A DNA stretch of 64,000 nucleotides from Arsenicitalea aurantiaca (GCF_003994485.1 NZ_RZNJ01000004.1:434001-498000); one strand, 5' to 3'; positions 19,728-31,353 are shown, numbered from the stretch's first letter. Notes: generated from the letters alone by a model not told the origin. Numbers and translations: made by a program.

Positions 19728-20144
19728 TCATTTAGGCGCGCCGGGGCCCCGGGGGCAAGGCAGGGCCTTGAGGGATCCGGCCTCGACCGATTTTACGGTC
19801 AGGCTCCGCTCGGAGCCGTCCGGGGCTTCGAAGGCGATGGACTGGCCCGGCCGCAGCCCGAGCAGCGCCGTGCCCACCGGCGTCAGCACCGAAATCCGCC
19901 CCTCGGCAATATCGGCCTCGGCGGGATAAACGAGACGCACGGTGACCTCGCGCCGACCATCGGCGAGATAGGTGACGCGGGCGCCCATCCTTACAGCGTC
20001 GTCGGGCACCTTGCGGTCAGGGACGATCCGCGCCCGTTCGAGTTCGACGAGCAGCGCCTCGCCTCTGCCGCTGCGGGCCAGCGAAAGCAGGGTCTGGTGT
20101 TCGGTTTCTCCCAGCAAGATGCGGGGTTCGGAGGATTTGGACAT
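19728..20144 (-). CDS. rnk: Nucleoside diphosphate kinase regulator Rnk (GreA/GreB-like)
   Basis: A 138-residue protein with a short helical N-terminal part and a C-terminal GreA/GreB FKBP-like domain. The blocks VRMGARVTYLADG, VRLVYPAEADIAEGRISVLTPVGTALLGL and GQSIAF match Rnk, which binds RNA polymerase near the secondary channel. It lacks the long coiled coil of GreA, and its length equals the 136 residues of E. coli Rnk. It lies directly upstream of the DUF1275 gene on the same strand. Confidence 0.87.
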   Translation of the reverse strand: MSKSSEPRILLGETEHQTLLSLARSGRGEALLVELERARIVPDRKVPDDAVRMGARVTYLADGRREVTVRLVYPAEADIAEGRISVLTPVGTALLGLRPGQSIAFEAPDGSERSLTVKSVEAGSLKALPCPRGPGAPK

Positions 20145-20430
20145 GTGGGGATCTCCGGCCCTCCGCGCGCGTCATGCGCCGGCGGCAGGGCCAAGTTTGA
20201 ATGCGTGTGAATGAACTATGCGCCGAGAGACTTGGCGTCTTGGCGCGGGCATGCCCGCGCGCTCTGCCCCAAGGCGGATGACGCGCACCGCCTTAGGGCC
20301 GCGCTCCCATCACCGGATGGAGGCGCGCCGGACAATCGCGATGCTGGTCCGCTCGAATGCGCATGTTCAAAAGGTAATGCCGTGCGGAGGGAAGTCAATG
20401 GGCGCCCGGCCGGCCCGGGGGAGGAGGGCT
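20145..20430. other. Intergenic region between rnk and the tRNA-Ala terminator
   Basis: Non-coding as far as I can see. It holds an 18-base perfect GC palindrome (GCGCGGGCATGCCCGCGC at 20243-20260) with no loop and no T-run, and probably the rnk promoter nearer to 20150-20220. No integrase, direct repeat or RNA gene is apparent. Confidence 0.4.
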
Positions 20431-20459
20431 AAAAACAAAAGGCCCGCTTGCGCGGGCCC
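20431..20459 (-). terminator. Terminator for tRNA-Ala
   Basis: On the minus strand GGCCCGC pairs with GCGGGCC around a four-base loop, followed by TTTTGTTTTT. It is 30 bases past the tRNA 3' end. Confidence 0.85.
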
Positions 20460-20489
20460 ATGTTCGTCTCCGGTCTACCGGATCGGGGA

Positions 20490-20565
<76 letters not shown>

Positions 20566-20680
20566 GACTTCCCGTCTCGCTTCGAGTGGAAACCCTCCCG
20601 AAGCGAGGCGCAACCTAGTGAAGGGTTTTGCCCGATGCAAGAGCCAAAATCGGGCTTTTGCAACAAAACCGTCGCGATGC

Positions 20681-21088
20681 TCAGCGCTCGCTGTCGGTCT
20701 CGACGTCGAAGTCGAGATTGTCGTCCTCGTCCTCGTCTTCCTCGAGGAAGACGTCCGCGTCGTCATCGCCCAGATCCTCGACATCCTCGACGTCTTCGAC
20801 ATCGGGAATGTCCTCGTCCGAATCCGCGCCTTCCTCGGCATCGGCTTCGTCGAGCGAGATGATCTCGGGCGCTGCTGCGTCCTCGGTCTCCTCGTCCTCG
20901 GTCTCTTCGACCTCGGCCGGAGCGGCGCGCCTCTCGGCGGGGCGGGCCACCGCTGCAACCGTCTCGAAATAGGAGCGCGGATAGGACTTGCCGGTATAGG
21001 GCGAGACCACCGGGTCCAGGTTCAGATCATAGAATTTCTTGCCCGTTTCGGGGCAGGTTCGCTTGGTGCCGCGTTCAGAACTGGCCAA
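20681..21088 (-). CDS. TIGR02300-family acidic protein
   Basis: A 135-residue alphaproteobacterial protein. The N-terminal half has the conserved GTKRTCPETGKKFYDLN and PVVSPYTGKSYPRS blocks that define the TIGR02300 (FYDLN) family. The C-terminal half is extremely acidic, with DVEDVEDVEDLGDDDAD and EEDEDEDDNLDFD segments, and is likely disordered. Function is unknown. As I recall, its neighbours in rhizobia are tRNA-Ala on one side and aroA-cmk-rpsA on the other; here a sugar transporter operon separates it from aroA. Confidence 0.92.
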   Translation of the reverse strand: MASSERGTKRTCPETGKKFYDLNLDPVVSPYTGKSYPRSYFETVAAVARPAERRAAPAEVEETEDEETEDAAAPEIISLDEADAEEGADSDEDIPDVEDVEDVEDLGDDDADVFLEEDEDEDDNLDFDVETDSER

Positions 21089-21210
21089 TCTCGTTCCCTC
21101 TTGGGTCTTGGGCGCTTTCCGGCTCGGTTACGGAGAAAGGCCCCATCTGTCAAACCCAAAAATGGGCCCGGGCGGCCGGGGTTCCCCGCGGCGTTGCCCA
21201 TGGGTGACGC

Positions 21211-22224
21211 TCAGCCCCGGGCCCGCGTTTTGAGCCAGCGGTCAAAGGCGACGGCGAGGATCAGGATGAGCCCGATGACCACCTGCTGGGTGTAGGAGCT
21301 CACATTGTTGAGCACGAGCCCGTTGACGAGCACCCCGATCAGCGCCGCCCCGATCACCGTGCCCGCAATGCTGCCGATGCCGCCGAAAAGGCTCGTGCCC
21401 CCGATCACCACGGCGGAGATGACGGTGAGCTCGTAGCCGATGCCCGCCACTGCCTCGGCGGAGTTGAGCCGCGCCGAGAGGACGAACGCGGCCAGCCCGC
21501 AGAAGAACCCGACGATGACATAGACCGAGACCAGCACCCGGTCGACCCGCACGCCAGAGAGCCGCGCGGCCTCCGCATTGCCGCCCACCGCATAGACCGC
21601 CCGCCCGAAGCGGGTGTAGCGCAGCACCATGTGGCAGATGATGGCGGCGATGGCGAAGATGATGACGGGCACGGGAACCGGCCCGATGAGCCCGGTGCCG
21701 AACCAGCGCATGGTGGCATCGAACCCCGAGACCGGCCCGCCGCCTGAAATGGTAAGGGTGAGCCCGCGCCAGATGGTGAGCCCCCCGAGCGTGACGACGA
21801 AGGGCGGCACCTTGAGCCGGGTGACGGCCAGCCCCTGGATCGCTCCGCAGGCCGCCCCGACGATCAGCGCGGCAAGGAGCGCGGCAAACCAGCCAAAGCC
21901 CGCCTGACCGCCTGCGGCGGCGAGCGAGGACGTCACCCCGCCCTTGGCGACGACGGCGGCCACCATGCCGCAGAAGGCTAGCAGCGAGCCGACCGAGAGA
22001 TCGATCCCGGCGGTGAGGATGACGAACGTCATCCCGAGCGCGATGAGCCCGGTGATCGAGATCTGCCGCATCACGTTGAAGAGATTGACCGGGTTGAGGA
22101 AATTGGGGTTCATGAGCGCGAATACGATCATGAGCAGGAGTAGGAAGATCAGCGGCCCGAACCGCATGATCAGCTTGAACATGTTGGGGCCCTTGCGCTC
22201 GGCGCTGGCGGCTTCGGTGGTCAT
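21211..22224 (-). CDS. Sugar ABC transporter permease (RbsC type)
   Basis: A 337-residue permease of the CUT2 (ribose/xylose/galactose) branch with eight to ten hydrophobic segments. NPNFLNPVNLFNVMRQISI, LTAGIDLSVGSLLAF and GGTSLFGGIGSIAGTVIGA are signature blocks. It forms the membrane channel for the adjacent ATPase and binding protein. Its ATG overlaps the ATPase gene stop by four bases. The exact sugar is not readable from sequence; ribose is the default guess. Confidence 0.93.
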   Translation of the reverse strand: MTTEAASAERKGPNMFKLIMRFGPLIFLLLLMIVFALMNPNFLNPVNLFNVMRQISITGLIALGMTFVILTAGIDLSVGSLLAFCGMVAAVVAKGGVTSSLAAAGGQAGFGWFAALLAALIVGAACGAIQGLAVTRLKVPPFVVTLGGLTIWRGLTLTISGGGPVSGFDATMRWFGTGLIGPVPVPVIIFAIAAIICHMVLRYTRFGRAVYAVGGNAEAARLSGVRVDRVLVSVYVIVGFFCGLAAFVLSARLNSAEAVAGIGYELTVISAVVIGGTSLFGGIGSIAGTVIGAALIGVLVNGLVLNNVSSYTQQVVIGLILILAVAFDRWLKTRARG

Positions 22225-23819
22225 TGGCCCTTCTCCCCCAAGGCCATCAAGGCCATCAGTTTTGCTTCGCTCGCCTCGCGGGCGGGCAGCTCTCCGGTGA
22301 TGCGCCCTTCGCGCATGGTGACGATGCGGTCGCTGACCGCGAGGATCTCGGGCAATTCGGACGAGATCACCATGATGGCGATGCCGCGCGCGGCGAGCTG
22401 CACGAGAATCTGGTGCACTTCGGCCTTGGCCCCGACGTCGACGCCGCGCGTCGGCTCGTCCACGATCAGCACCTTGGGGTCGCGCGCCAGCCAGCGGGCG
22501 AGGATCACCTTCTGCTGGTTGCCCCCCGAAAGCCCGTCGATCGTCTGGTCGGCATCGGCCATGCGGATGTTGAGCATGCGCTTGTATTCGGCGAGGTCGG
22601 CGCGCTCGCGCTTCTCGTCCATCAGCCCGCCGAAGCGGGCATAGGCGTCGAGCGCGGCAATCGAGAAGTTCGAGAGAATGCCGAGCGCCGCGAAGATCGC
22701 CTGGTGCTTGCGGTCCTCGGGCACGAGCCCGATCCCGAGCGCAATGGCGTCGGCCGGCGAGGCCGGGCGGATCTCGGTGCCATCGAGGGTCAGCGTGCCG
22801 GCAGCGACCGGGTCGGCCCCGAAGATGGCGCGGGCGAGTTCGGTGCGGCCCGAGCCGACGAGCCCCGCCACCCCGAGGATCTCGCCGCCCCGCAGGTCCA
22901 GATCCACCCCGTCGAGGACGATCGCGTGCGGCGCCTCGGGGTTGGGCGTGGTCCTCAGCCCGCGCACCTCTAGCCGCACCGGGCCGGGCGTGGCGCGCTC
23001 GGCGGGGCGGGCATAAAGCTCTGAGGCGGCCCGGCCCACCATGTTTTCGATGATGGCGGGGATCGGGATCGGCCCGTCGCCGCGCTCGAGATGCCCCGCG
23101 AGGCGCCCGTCGCGCAGCACCGTCATGCGGTCGCAGATGCCGGACGCCTCCTCGAGGCGGTGGGTGACGAACATGATCGCGACGCCCTCTTCGCGCAGCC
23201 GCGCCATGATCGAGAGGAGCCGCGCGACTTCGGTTTCAGAGAGCGCGGAGGTCGGCTCATCCATGATGATGATGCGCGAGGAGAGCGACAGCGCCCGGGC
23301 GATCTCGACCATCTGCTGCTCGGCGACCGAAAGGGCCGAAACGACCGTCTGCGGATCGATGCGCAGCCCCACCCGGGCAATGATCTCGCGCGCCTCGCGG
23401 CGCATGCGGCCCCAGTCGACGAGGCCGAGCCGGCCGATGGGCGCGCGGCCGATGAAGATGTTCTCGGCGACGCTGAGCGTCGGAATGAGGCTCAGCTCCT
23501 GGTAGATGGTGATGATGCCGAGGCTCTGGGCGTGCTGCGGGCTCGTGATGGTAACCGGCGCACCGTCGATGAGGATGCGGCCTTCGGTCGGCGGCTGCAC
23601 GCCCGACAGGATCTTGAGAAGCGTAGACTTGCCCGCCCCGTTCTCCCCCATCAGCCCGAGCACTTCGCCCTTGCGAAGGCTGAGCGAGACATTCTCGAGG
23701 GCGGTGACGGCGCCGAAGCGCTTGGTGAGCCCCTCGATCGCAAGGAGAGGAGTGGCCGGGCCGGGTTGAGCAGCGGTGTGCGCTGGGATCTGGGCGGCGG
23801 TGGCGGTGCCGGAAGTCAT
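22221..23819 (-). CDS. Sugar ABC transporter ATP-binding protein (RbsA type, two cassettes)
   Basis: A 532-residue tandem ABC ATPase of the CUT2 type. The first cassette has GENGAGKST, LSVAEQQMVEIARAL and IIIMDEPTS; the second has a degenerate Walker A (GLVGSGRTE), the signature LSGGNQQKV and VLIVDEPT, as in RbsA/MglA. It energises sugar import. The first 25 residues are Ala/Pro-rich before LLAIEGLTKRFG. It lies between the binding-protein gene (87 bases upstream) and the permease (four-base overlap). Confidence 0.95.
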   Translation of the reverse strand: MTSGTATAAQIPAHTAAQPGPATPLLAIEGLTKRFGAVTALENVSLSLRKGEVLGLMGENGAGKSTLLKILSGVQPPTEGRILIDGAPVTITSPQHAQSLGIITIYQELSLIPTLSVAENIFIGRAPIGRLGLVDWGRMRREAREIIARVGLRIDPQTVVSALSVAEQQMVEIARALSLSSRIIIMDEPTSALSETEVARLLSIMARLREEGVAIMFVTHRLEEASGICDRMTVLRDGRLAGHLERGDGPIPIPAIIENMVGRAASELYARPAERATPGPVRLEVRGLRTTPNPEAPHAIVLDGVDLDLRGGEILGVAGLVGSGRTELARAIFGADPVAAGTLTLDGTEIRPASPADAIALGIGLVPEDRKHQAIFAALGILSNFSIAALDAYARFGGLMDEKRERADLAEYKRMLNIRMADADQTIDGLSGGNQQKVILARWLARDPKVLIVDEPTRGVDVGAKAEVHQILVQLAARGIAIMVISSELPEILAVSDRIVTMREGRITGELPAREASEAKLMALMALGEKGQ

Positions 23820-23906
23820 GGGTCTTGGGCTCCGTCGGACGATGCCATTGCGGGGACGGCCGGGACGGACCCGTCCGTCCCCGCAATGTGCGAGCGGGAG
23901 GAACCG

Positions 23907-24857
23907 CTACTGGATTTCGCCCAGGCGCTCGGCCTGGTCGATATTGTCGGTGCCGATCACGATCGGGGTCAGCAGCACCACCTCGCTCTCGGGCTCGGTG
24001 CCGTCGCGCTTGAAGTCGACCGCGATGCGCAGGGCCGTACGGGCCTGCTCGCCAGGGAACTGCTCGACCGTGCCGGCAAGGCCGCCGTCGCGGACCGCTG
24101 CGAGGGCCTCGGGCAGAGCGTCGAAGCCGTAGATGGCGACATCGGTGAGGCCGGCCGCGGCGACCGCTTCCATGGCGCCGAGCGCCATGTCGTCATTGGC
24201 CGCGATGATCACGTCGGGCGCGCCATTGGCGGCAAGCCCCGCTTCCACGACGCTCAGCGCTTCGGAGCGCGAGAAGTTCGCGGTCTGCTCGAAGACGATG
24301 TTGTACTGCTCGCCCGCTTCGTCGAGCACGTTGTGCACGCCCTGGTTGCGGTCGATGGCCGGGCCGGCGCCGGGCTGGCCCTGCAGGTGGAAGATGGTCG
24401 CGCCATCGGGGAAGGCTTCCATGACCGCGCGGGCCTGGGCTTCGCCGCCCAGCACGTTGTCCGCACCGACATGGGCGAGGATGCCCTCGACGCCGTCGAC
24501 GCGGCGGTCGACCGTCACCACGGCCACGCCTGCGGCCACGGCCTGCTCGACGGCAGGAGCGAGGGCGTTGACGTCGAGCGGCGACATGACGATGGCGTCG
24601 GCGCCCTGCACGATGGCGGCTTCGATGTCCCCGGTCTGCTTGGGGGCCGAGTTCTGGCCGTCGCTCTCGATCAGCGTGATGCCGCCAATGCTTTCGGCTT
24701 CGGCGCGCAGCTGGTTGGCCATGTGCACGAAGAACGGAAAGCCGAGGCTCGGCATGGACGATGCGATGGTCAGATCGTCCTGCGCGATTGCGGCAGGGGT
24801 GGCGAAGGCGGTCATCGCCAGGACGGCGGACGACAGCAGCAGGCTGCGACGAAGCAT
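23907..24857 (-). CDS. Sugar ABC transporter substrate-binding protein (RbsB type)
   Basis: A 316-residue periplasmic-binding protein of the LacI/RbsB fold (Peripla_BP_4). The signal peptide ends at PAAIAQ. Mature blocks include IASSMPSLGFPFFVHMANQ, the IVQGADAIVMSPLDVNALAP hinge region and VVTVDRRVDG. It is first in a binding protein-ATPase-permease operon preceded by GAGGAGGAATTC as ribosome binding site. The Arg in VDRRVDG is placed as in ribose/allose-type proteins, but the ligand remains open. Confidence 0.93.
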   Translation of the reverse strand: MLRRSLLLSSAVLAMTAFATPAAIAQDDLTIASSMPSLGFPFFVHMANQLRAEAESIGGITLIESDGQNSAPKQTGDIEAAIVQGADAIVMSPLDVNALAPAVEQAVAAGVAVVTVDRRVDGVEGILAHVGADNVLGGEAQARAVMEAFPDGATIFHLQGQPGAGPAIDRNQGVHNVLDEAGEQYNIVFEQTANFSRSEALSVVEAGLAANGAPDVIIAANDDMALGAMEAVAAAGLTDVAIYGFDALPEALAAVRDGGLAGTVEQFPGEQARTALRIAVDFKRDGTEPESEVVLLTPIVIGTDNIDQAERLGEIQ

Positions 24858-24959
24858 GAATTCCTCCTCAGGACAGCAATGTCAGACGGCCACCCACCCC
24901 TCTTGGGGCGGACTCCCAGGGCCGTTGGATGAAGAGCCTAGCGGCAGCTTATGGGCCGC

Positions 24960-24983
24960 GCAAGCACTAACATGCTAGCTTGC
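24960..24983. promoter_or_regulatory. Possible operator upstream of the sugar ABC operon
   Basis: Six-base arms GCAAGC and GCTTGC enclose CTAACATGCTAG, itself an imperfect palindrome. It lies about 105 bases before the sugar-binding-protein gene and about 95 before aroA, in a divergent region of 220 bases. A LacI-type or other dimeric regulator could bind here. Support is sequence symmetry only. Confidence 0.35.
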
Positions 24984-25032
24984 AGGGACTGGCGGGAAAC
25001 TCGGGCTGGAGACGGTGATCTCGTCATGATAA

Positions 25033-27101
<2,069 letters not shown>

Positions 27102-27275
27102 ATCCAACCCTTGTGTCCGGGCACCGGCAGCGACAGATTTCGCCCGCGGCAAAAGACCCTTAGGACATCGCCTGCCCGAAAAGCGCCCGAGTACCGGGTC
27201 GTTTCCCATTGCGGGAAATGATGGGCGCCCTCACAGGCGAATGTCCGTTCGACAAACGCAAACCCACCGGACGCC

Positions 27276-28979
27276 ATGGAGAACCACTTGGCAGAGACTG
27301 CAATGAAGGAAGACTTCGAATCCCTCCTGATGGATTCGTTCATCGACAACGAGCCCCTCGAAGGGACCGTCGTCAAGGGCACCGTGGTGGCGATCGAGAA
27401 GGATCTCGCCATCATCGATGTCGGCCTCAAGACCGAGGGCCGCGTCGCGCTCAAGGAATTCGGCCAGGCCGGCCGTGACGGCACCATCCAGGTCGGCTCG
27501 GAAGTCGAGGTCTATGTCGATCGCGTCGAGAACGCGATGGGCGAGGCGGTGCTGAGCCGCGAAAAGGCCCGCCGTGAAGAGAGCTGGGTCAAGCTCGAGG
27601 CGCTGCACGCCAAGAACGAGCGTGTCGAAGGCATCATCTTCAACCAGGTCAAGGGCGGCTTCACGGTCGACCTCGAGGGCGCCGTGGCGTTCCTGCCGCG
27701 CAGCCAGGTGGACATCCGCCCGATCCGCGACATCGGCCCGCTGATGAACGTGCCGCAGCCCTTCCAGATCCTCAAGATGGACAAGCGCCGCGGCAACATC
27801 GTCGTCTCGCGCCGCGCCATTCTCGAAGAGTCGCGCGCCGAGCAGCGTTCCGAAATCGTCCAGCAGCTCGAAGAGGGCCAGGTGGTCGATGGCGTGGTCA
27901 AGAACATCACCGATTACGGTGCGTTCGTCGACCTCGGCGGCATTGACGGCCTGCTGCACGTCACCGACATCGCATGGCGCCGGGTCAATCACCCGACCGA
28001 AGTGCTGCAGATCGGCGAGACCATCAAGGTCCAGATCATCCGCATCAACCATGAGAGCCACCGCATCAGCCTCGGCATGAAGCAGCTCCAGGCTGATCCG
28101 TGGGAAGGCATCGAGGCCAAGTATCCGGTCCAGGCCAAGTTCACCGGCCGCGTCACCAACATCACCGACTACGGTGCGTTCGTGGAGCTCGAGCCGGGCA
28201 TCGAAGGCCTGATCCACGTCTCGGAGATGAGCTGGACCAAGAAGAACGTCCATCCGGGCAAGATCGTCTCGACCTCCCAGGAAGTCGAAGTCGTCGTGCT
28301 CGAGGTCGATCCGGACAAGCGCCGCATCTCGCTCGGTCTCAAGCAGACCCTGTCCAATCCCTGGGAGAGCTTTGCAGAGAAGTACCCGGTCGGTTCGGAC
28401 ATCGAGGGCGAGGTCAAGAACAAGACCGAATTCGGTCTGTTCATCGGGCTCGACGGCGACGTGGACGGCATGGTGCACCTTTCGGACCTCGACTGGAACC
28501 GGTCGGGCGAGGAAGCGCTGGATGCCTACAACCGTGGCGACATCGTGCGGGCCCGCGTGCTCGACGTCGACGTCGACAAGGAGCGCATCAGCCTGGGCAT
28601 CAAGCAGCTCGGCGGGGATCCCTATGCCGAGGCCGGCGACACCGTCCGCAAGGGCGCAGTGGTGACCGGCACGGTGACCGAGGTCAATGATGGCGGCATC
28701 GAGGTGCAGATCTCCGATACCGATCTGACCGCGTTCATCCGCCGTTCGGACCTCAGCCGCGATCGCAACGACCAGCGTCCCGAGCGTTTCAGCAAGGGCG
28801 AGAAGGTCGACGCGCGCGTCACCCAGTTCGACCGCAAGACCAACCGCATCTCGCTCTCGATCAAGGCGCTCGAAATCGCCGAAGAGAAGGAAGCGGTTGC
28901 CCAGTACGGTTCGTCCGATTCGGGTGCGTCGCTTGGCGACATCCTGGGCGCGGCCCTCAAGGATCGCGAAAAGAACTAA
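27276..28979 (+). CDS. rpsA: 30S ribosomal protein S1
   Basis: A 567-residue S1 with six S1/OB repeats beginning at about residues 33, 119, 204, 289, 376 and 463. The repeats show the typical VKNITDYGAFVDLGGIDGLLH and VTNITDYGAFVELEPGIEG patterns. It binds mRNA and delivers it to the ribosome. Possible starts in frame are ATG 27276, TTG 27288 (preceded by GGAGAA at ideal spacing, giving MAETAMKEDFESLL) and ATG 27303; the TTG may be the true one. Codon use is cleaner than its neighbours, consistent with high expression. Confidence 0.97.
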   Translation: MENHLAETAMKEDFESLLMDSFIDNEPLEGTVVKGTVVAIEKDLAIIDVGLKTEGRVALKEFGQAGRDGTIQVGSEVEVYVDRVENAMGEAVLSREKARREESWVKLEALHAKNERVEGIIFNQVKGGFTVDLEGAVAFLPRSQVDIRPIRDIGPLMNVPQPFQILKMDKRRGNIVVSRRAILEESRAEQRSEIVQQLEEGQVVDGVVKNITDYGAFVDLGGIDGLLHVTDIAWRRVNHPTEVLQIGETIKVQIIRINHESHRISLGMKQLQADPWEGIEAKYPVQAKFTGRVTNITDYGAFVELEPGIEGLIHVSEMSWTKKNVHPGKIVSTSQEVEVVVLEVDPDKRRISLGLKQTLSNPWESFAEKYPVGSDIEGEVKNKTEFGLFIGLDGDVDGMVHLSDLDWNRSGEEALDAYNRGDIVRARVLDVDVDKERISLGIKQLGGDPYAEAGDTVRKGAVVTGTVTEVNDGGIEVQISDTDLTAFIRRSDLSRDRNDQRPERFSKGEKVDARVTQFDRKTNRISLSIKALEIAEEKEAVAQYGSSDSGASLGDILGAALKDREKN

Positions 28980-29018
28980 GGGCGGTCCCTCCGCCCCGGC
29001 AGATTGCCGCAAGCCCGA

Positions 29019-29050
29019 AGCCCGCGCTTTCCGCGCGGGCTTTTTCGTTT
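29019..29050 (+). terminator. Terminator after rpsA
   Basis: AGCCCGCGC-type arms at 29019-29027 and 29033-29041 form a 9-base-range stem, followed by TTTTTCGTTT. It lies 40 bases past the rpsA stop and just before the next gene. Confidence 0.88.
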
Positions 29051-29061
29051 ATGGTCCGGCC

Positions 29062-29565
29062 ATGGCAAGACCCGGCTATCACTGGCGCGCGCTCAGCACA
29101 CTCGATCTGCCCGCGCTCGAGCGCATGGCAGCCGAAGTGCATCCGGGTTTCTTCGAGGCGCTCGATGTCCTTGCAGAGCGCCAGGCGCTCTATCCGGACG
29201 GCACCATGCTCCTTGAAATGGCGGGCGAACCGGCCGGCTACGTCCTGAGCCACCCTTGGCGGAGCCTTCAGCTGCCCGCGCTCAACACGCGCCTCGGCGC
29301 CATCCCGCCGGATGCCGACACCTTCTATATCCACGATCTGGCGCTGCTGCCGGTGGCCCGCGGCACCGGGGCGGCCGCAGGCGCGGTCGAGACCCTCGCC
29401 AGCCATGCGCGCCGGCGCGGCTTTGCCACGATGAGCCTCGTGGCCGTTAATGGCTCGGCGGGGTTCTGGGGGCGGCAGGGCTTCGCCAAAGTCGATGCCC
29501 CCGCGCTCGCCCGAAAGCTCGCAAGCTATGAGGATGCGGCGCGCCTCATGATGCGCCAGCTCTAG
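29062..29565 (+). CDS. GNAT family N-acetyltransferase
   Basis: A 167-residue GNAT. The acetyl-CoA-binding motif A is IHDLALLPVARGTGAAAGAVETLA, followed by motif B-like ATMSLVAVNGSAGFWGRQGF. The substrate amine is unknown. The ATG at 29062 comes shortly after the rpsA terminator hairpin, so the promoter may overlap it or expression may rely on read-through. It is 65 bases upstream of sppA on the same strand. Confidence 0.85.
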   Translation: MARPGYHWRALSTLDLPALERMAAEVHPGFFEALDVLAERQALYPDGTMLLEMAGEPAGYVLSHPWRSLQLPALNTRLGAIPPDADTFYIHDLALLPVARGTGAAAGAVETLASHARRRGFATMSLVAVNGSAGFWGRQGFAKVDAPALARKLASYEDAARLMMRQL

Positions 29566-29630
29566 CCTTCGCCTTGCATTTGCCGCGAGCGGGCGATAAG
29601 GCCGGCCGAAACCCAAGCAAGGCGGCGCCG

Positions 29631-30608
29631 ATGACCACCGAGACCGAGACGAGCCCCGAGATCGCGCGGCCCGCGGACCCCCATGCCATTCCGGTCGCGA
29701 GCCGGCTCCGGCGCTCGCGCCGGCTGTGGCGGACGCTCTTTTTCGTCGCGCTGCTCGTTGCCGTCGTGGCCCTCGCCGGCCGGTTCGCCCTCGAGGGTAG
29801 TGCGGGCGGCGGCACCGAGCGCATCGCGCGCATCGAGGTGGATGGCACCATCGTCACCGACCCCGACCGGCTGCGCGCCATGGAGCGGCTCGCCGAGGAT
29901 CCGAACGTCGCGGCCGTCATCGTCGCCATCAACTCCCCCGGTGGCTCGACCGCGGGCGGGGAGGAACTCTACGAGGCGCTGCGCCGGCTCGGCGCGGACA
30001 AGCCCGTGGTGTCGGTCGTCAAGGAAATGGGCGCCTCGGCCGCCTACATGACGGCGATCGCCACCGAGCAGATTTTCGCCAGGCGGCTCTCCATCGTGGG
30101 CTCGATCGGCGTCCTCTACCAGCACGTGAATGCGGCGGGGCTCCTCGACACCATCGGCATCGATCTCGACAAGGTGGCCTCCGGGCCACTCAAGGCCGAG
30201 CCCGACTTTTCCGGCCCGATGTCGCCCGAGGCGCGCGCCTCGATCGCCGCGCTCGTCAATGACAGCTTCCAGTGGTTCGTCGATGCCGTTGCCGAGGAGC
30301 GCGGCATGACCCGGCTCGAGGCGCTGGGGCTGTCGGATGGACGCATCGTGTCGGGGCGCATGGCACTTGAAAGCGGGCTGATCGATCAGATCGGCGGGGA
30401 GGCCGAGGCCATCGCCTGGCTCGCCGAAACCCACGACATCGACCCCGAACTGCCCGTGCGCACCGCCTATCCCGAGCCCGATGAAGGCTTTGGCGGGCTC
30501 ATGCGGCTGCTGCGCGGAGAGGCCCGGTCCATCCTCGGCCTGCCGGCCCGCGGACCCATCATGCTTGACGGGCTCGTATCGCTTTGGCAGGTTGAGCCCT
30601 CATTGTAG
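29631..30608 (+). CDS. sppA: Signal peptide peptidase SppA (S49 family)
   Basis: A 325-residue inner-membrane protease that clears cleaved signal peptides. A single transmembrane helix ([19 protein letters not shown]) lies at about residues 40-58. The catalytic Ser is in [11 protein letters not shown] and the Lys in [11 protein letters not shown], in the order typical of short Spp[18 protein letters not shown] is the oxyanion-region block. The ATG at 29631 avoids 19 low-quality residues of the longer frame. It begins the sppA-ihfB-lapA-like-trpF run. Confidence 0.92.
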   Translation: MTTETETSPEIARPADPHAIPVASRLRRSRRLWRTLFFVALLVAVVALAGRFALEGSAGGGTERIARIEVDGTIVTDPDRLRAMERLAEDPNVAAVIVAINSPGGSTAGGEELYEALRRLGADKPVVSVVKEMGASAAYMTAIATEQIFARRLSIVGSIGVLYQHVNAAGLLDTIGIDLDKVASGPLKAEPDFSGPMSPEARASIAALVNDSFQWFVDAVAEERGMTRLEALGLSDGRIVSGRMALESGLIDQIGGEAEAIAWLAETHDIDPELPVRTAYPEPDEGFGGLMRLLRGEARSILGLPARGPIMLDGLVSLWQVEPSL

Positions 30609-30646
30609 GGCCTTGGGCCCGAAGCGACGAAGTCCCCGGGGGCGGC

Positions 30647-30925
30647 ATGATCAAATCTGAACTCGTCCAGAAGCTCGCCGAGGAAAATCCGCATCTCTTC
30701 CAGCGCGATATCGAGAACATCGTCAACGCCATCCTCGACGAGATCGGGGATGCCATGGCCCGGGGCGACCGGGTGGAGCTGCGCGGCTTCGGGGCGTTTT
30801 CGGTCAAGAACCGGCCGGCCCGGGTGGGGCGCAATCCGCGCACCGGCGAACAGGTGGACGTGGGCGAAAAGTACGTGCCCCAGTTCAAGGCCGGCAAGGA
30901 AATCCGCGAGCGGCTCAACCGCTGA
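30647..30925 (+). CDS. ihfB: Integration host factor subunit beta
   Basis: A 92-residue HU/IHF-family DNA-bending protein. The block [29 protein letters not shown] includes the beta-arm that wraps the minor groove, with the Pro that intercalates. [15 protein letters not shown] closes the protein. It pairs with IhfA encoded elsewhere. The position after sppA is standard for alphaproteobacteria and supports IHF-beta over HU. Confidence 0.95.
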   Translation: MIKSELVQKLAEENPHLFQRDIENIVNAILDEIGDAMARGDRVELRGFGAFSVKNRPARVGRNPRTGEQVDVGEKYVPQFKAGKEIRERLNR

Positions 30926-30958
30926 GCGGTCGGGCGTACGCGTAAAAGGCAAGGCTGC

Positions 30959-31324
30959 ATGGTCAGACGTATAGCGGGTTGGATCGTGCTTGTTCCGCTT
31001 TCGGCGGCGCTCATCTTCTTTGCGCTCGCCAACCGGCAATTGGTGGCGGTGCGCTTCAACCCTTTCGGTCAGGACGTGGATCCGGCGGCCCCGCAATTCG
31101 GCGTGCCGCTCTTTCTCGTCATTTTCGCGGTGCTGCTCGTCGGCGTGCTCCTCGGTGGGGTCGCCGCATGGTTCGCCCAGGCCCCGCACCGGCAGCGCGA
31201 GCGCCACTGGCGGCGCGAAGCCGAACATCTGAGGCGCGAGCTCGATGCGCTGCAGCGCAACCGCGCCGGACGTGACACGGACCGCAGGCTGGTCGAGGTC
31301 GACGAGCTGATGGACCCGCGCTGA
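30959..31324 (+). CDS. LapA-domain (DUF1049) membrane protein
   Basis: A 121-residue protein with two transmembrane helices (WIVLVPLSAALIFFALANR and PLFLVIFAVLLVGVLLGGVAAWF) and a charged, Arg-rich C-terminal segment that may be a coiled coil (REAEHLRRELDALQRN). This is the LipopolysaccharideAssembly protein A-like (DUF1049) architecture. It lies 33 bases after ihfB, a conserved pairing in proteobacteria, and is probably co-transcribed with it. Confidence 0.85.
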   Translation: MVRRIAGWIVLVPLSAALIFFALANRQLVAVRFNPFGQDVDPAAPQFGVPLFLVIFAVLLVGVLLGGVAAWFAQAPHRQRERHWRREAEHLRRELDALQRNRAGRDTDRRLVEVDELMDPR

Positions 31325-31353
31325 GACGCCCCCGAAACCCAGCGAACCCGGAA

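Noticed and set aside
20243-20260. GC palindrome as a terminator or RNA gene
   Set aside because: It has no loop and no T-run; it may be a chance restriction-like dyad or a protein site without other support.
28100-28690. Arg-rich alternate-frame open frame inside rpsA
   Set aside because: It is a third-frame shadow of the S1 repeats and has no start signal.
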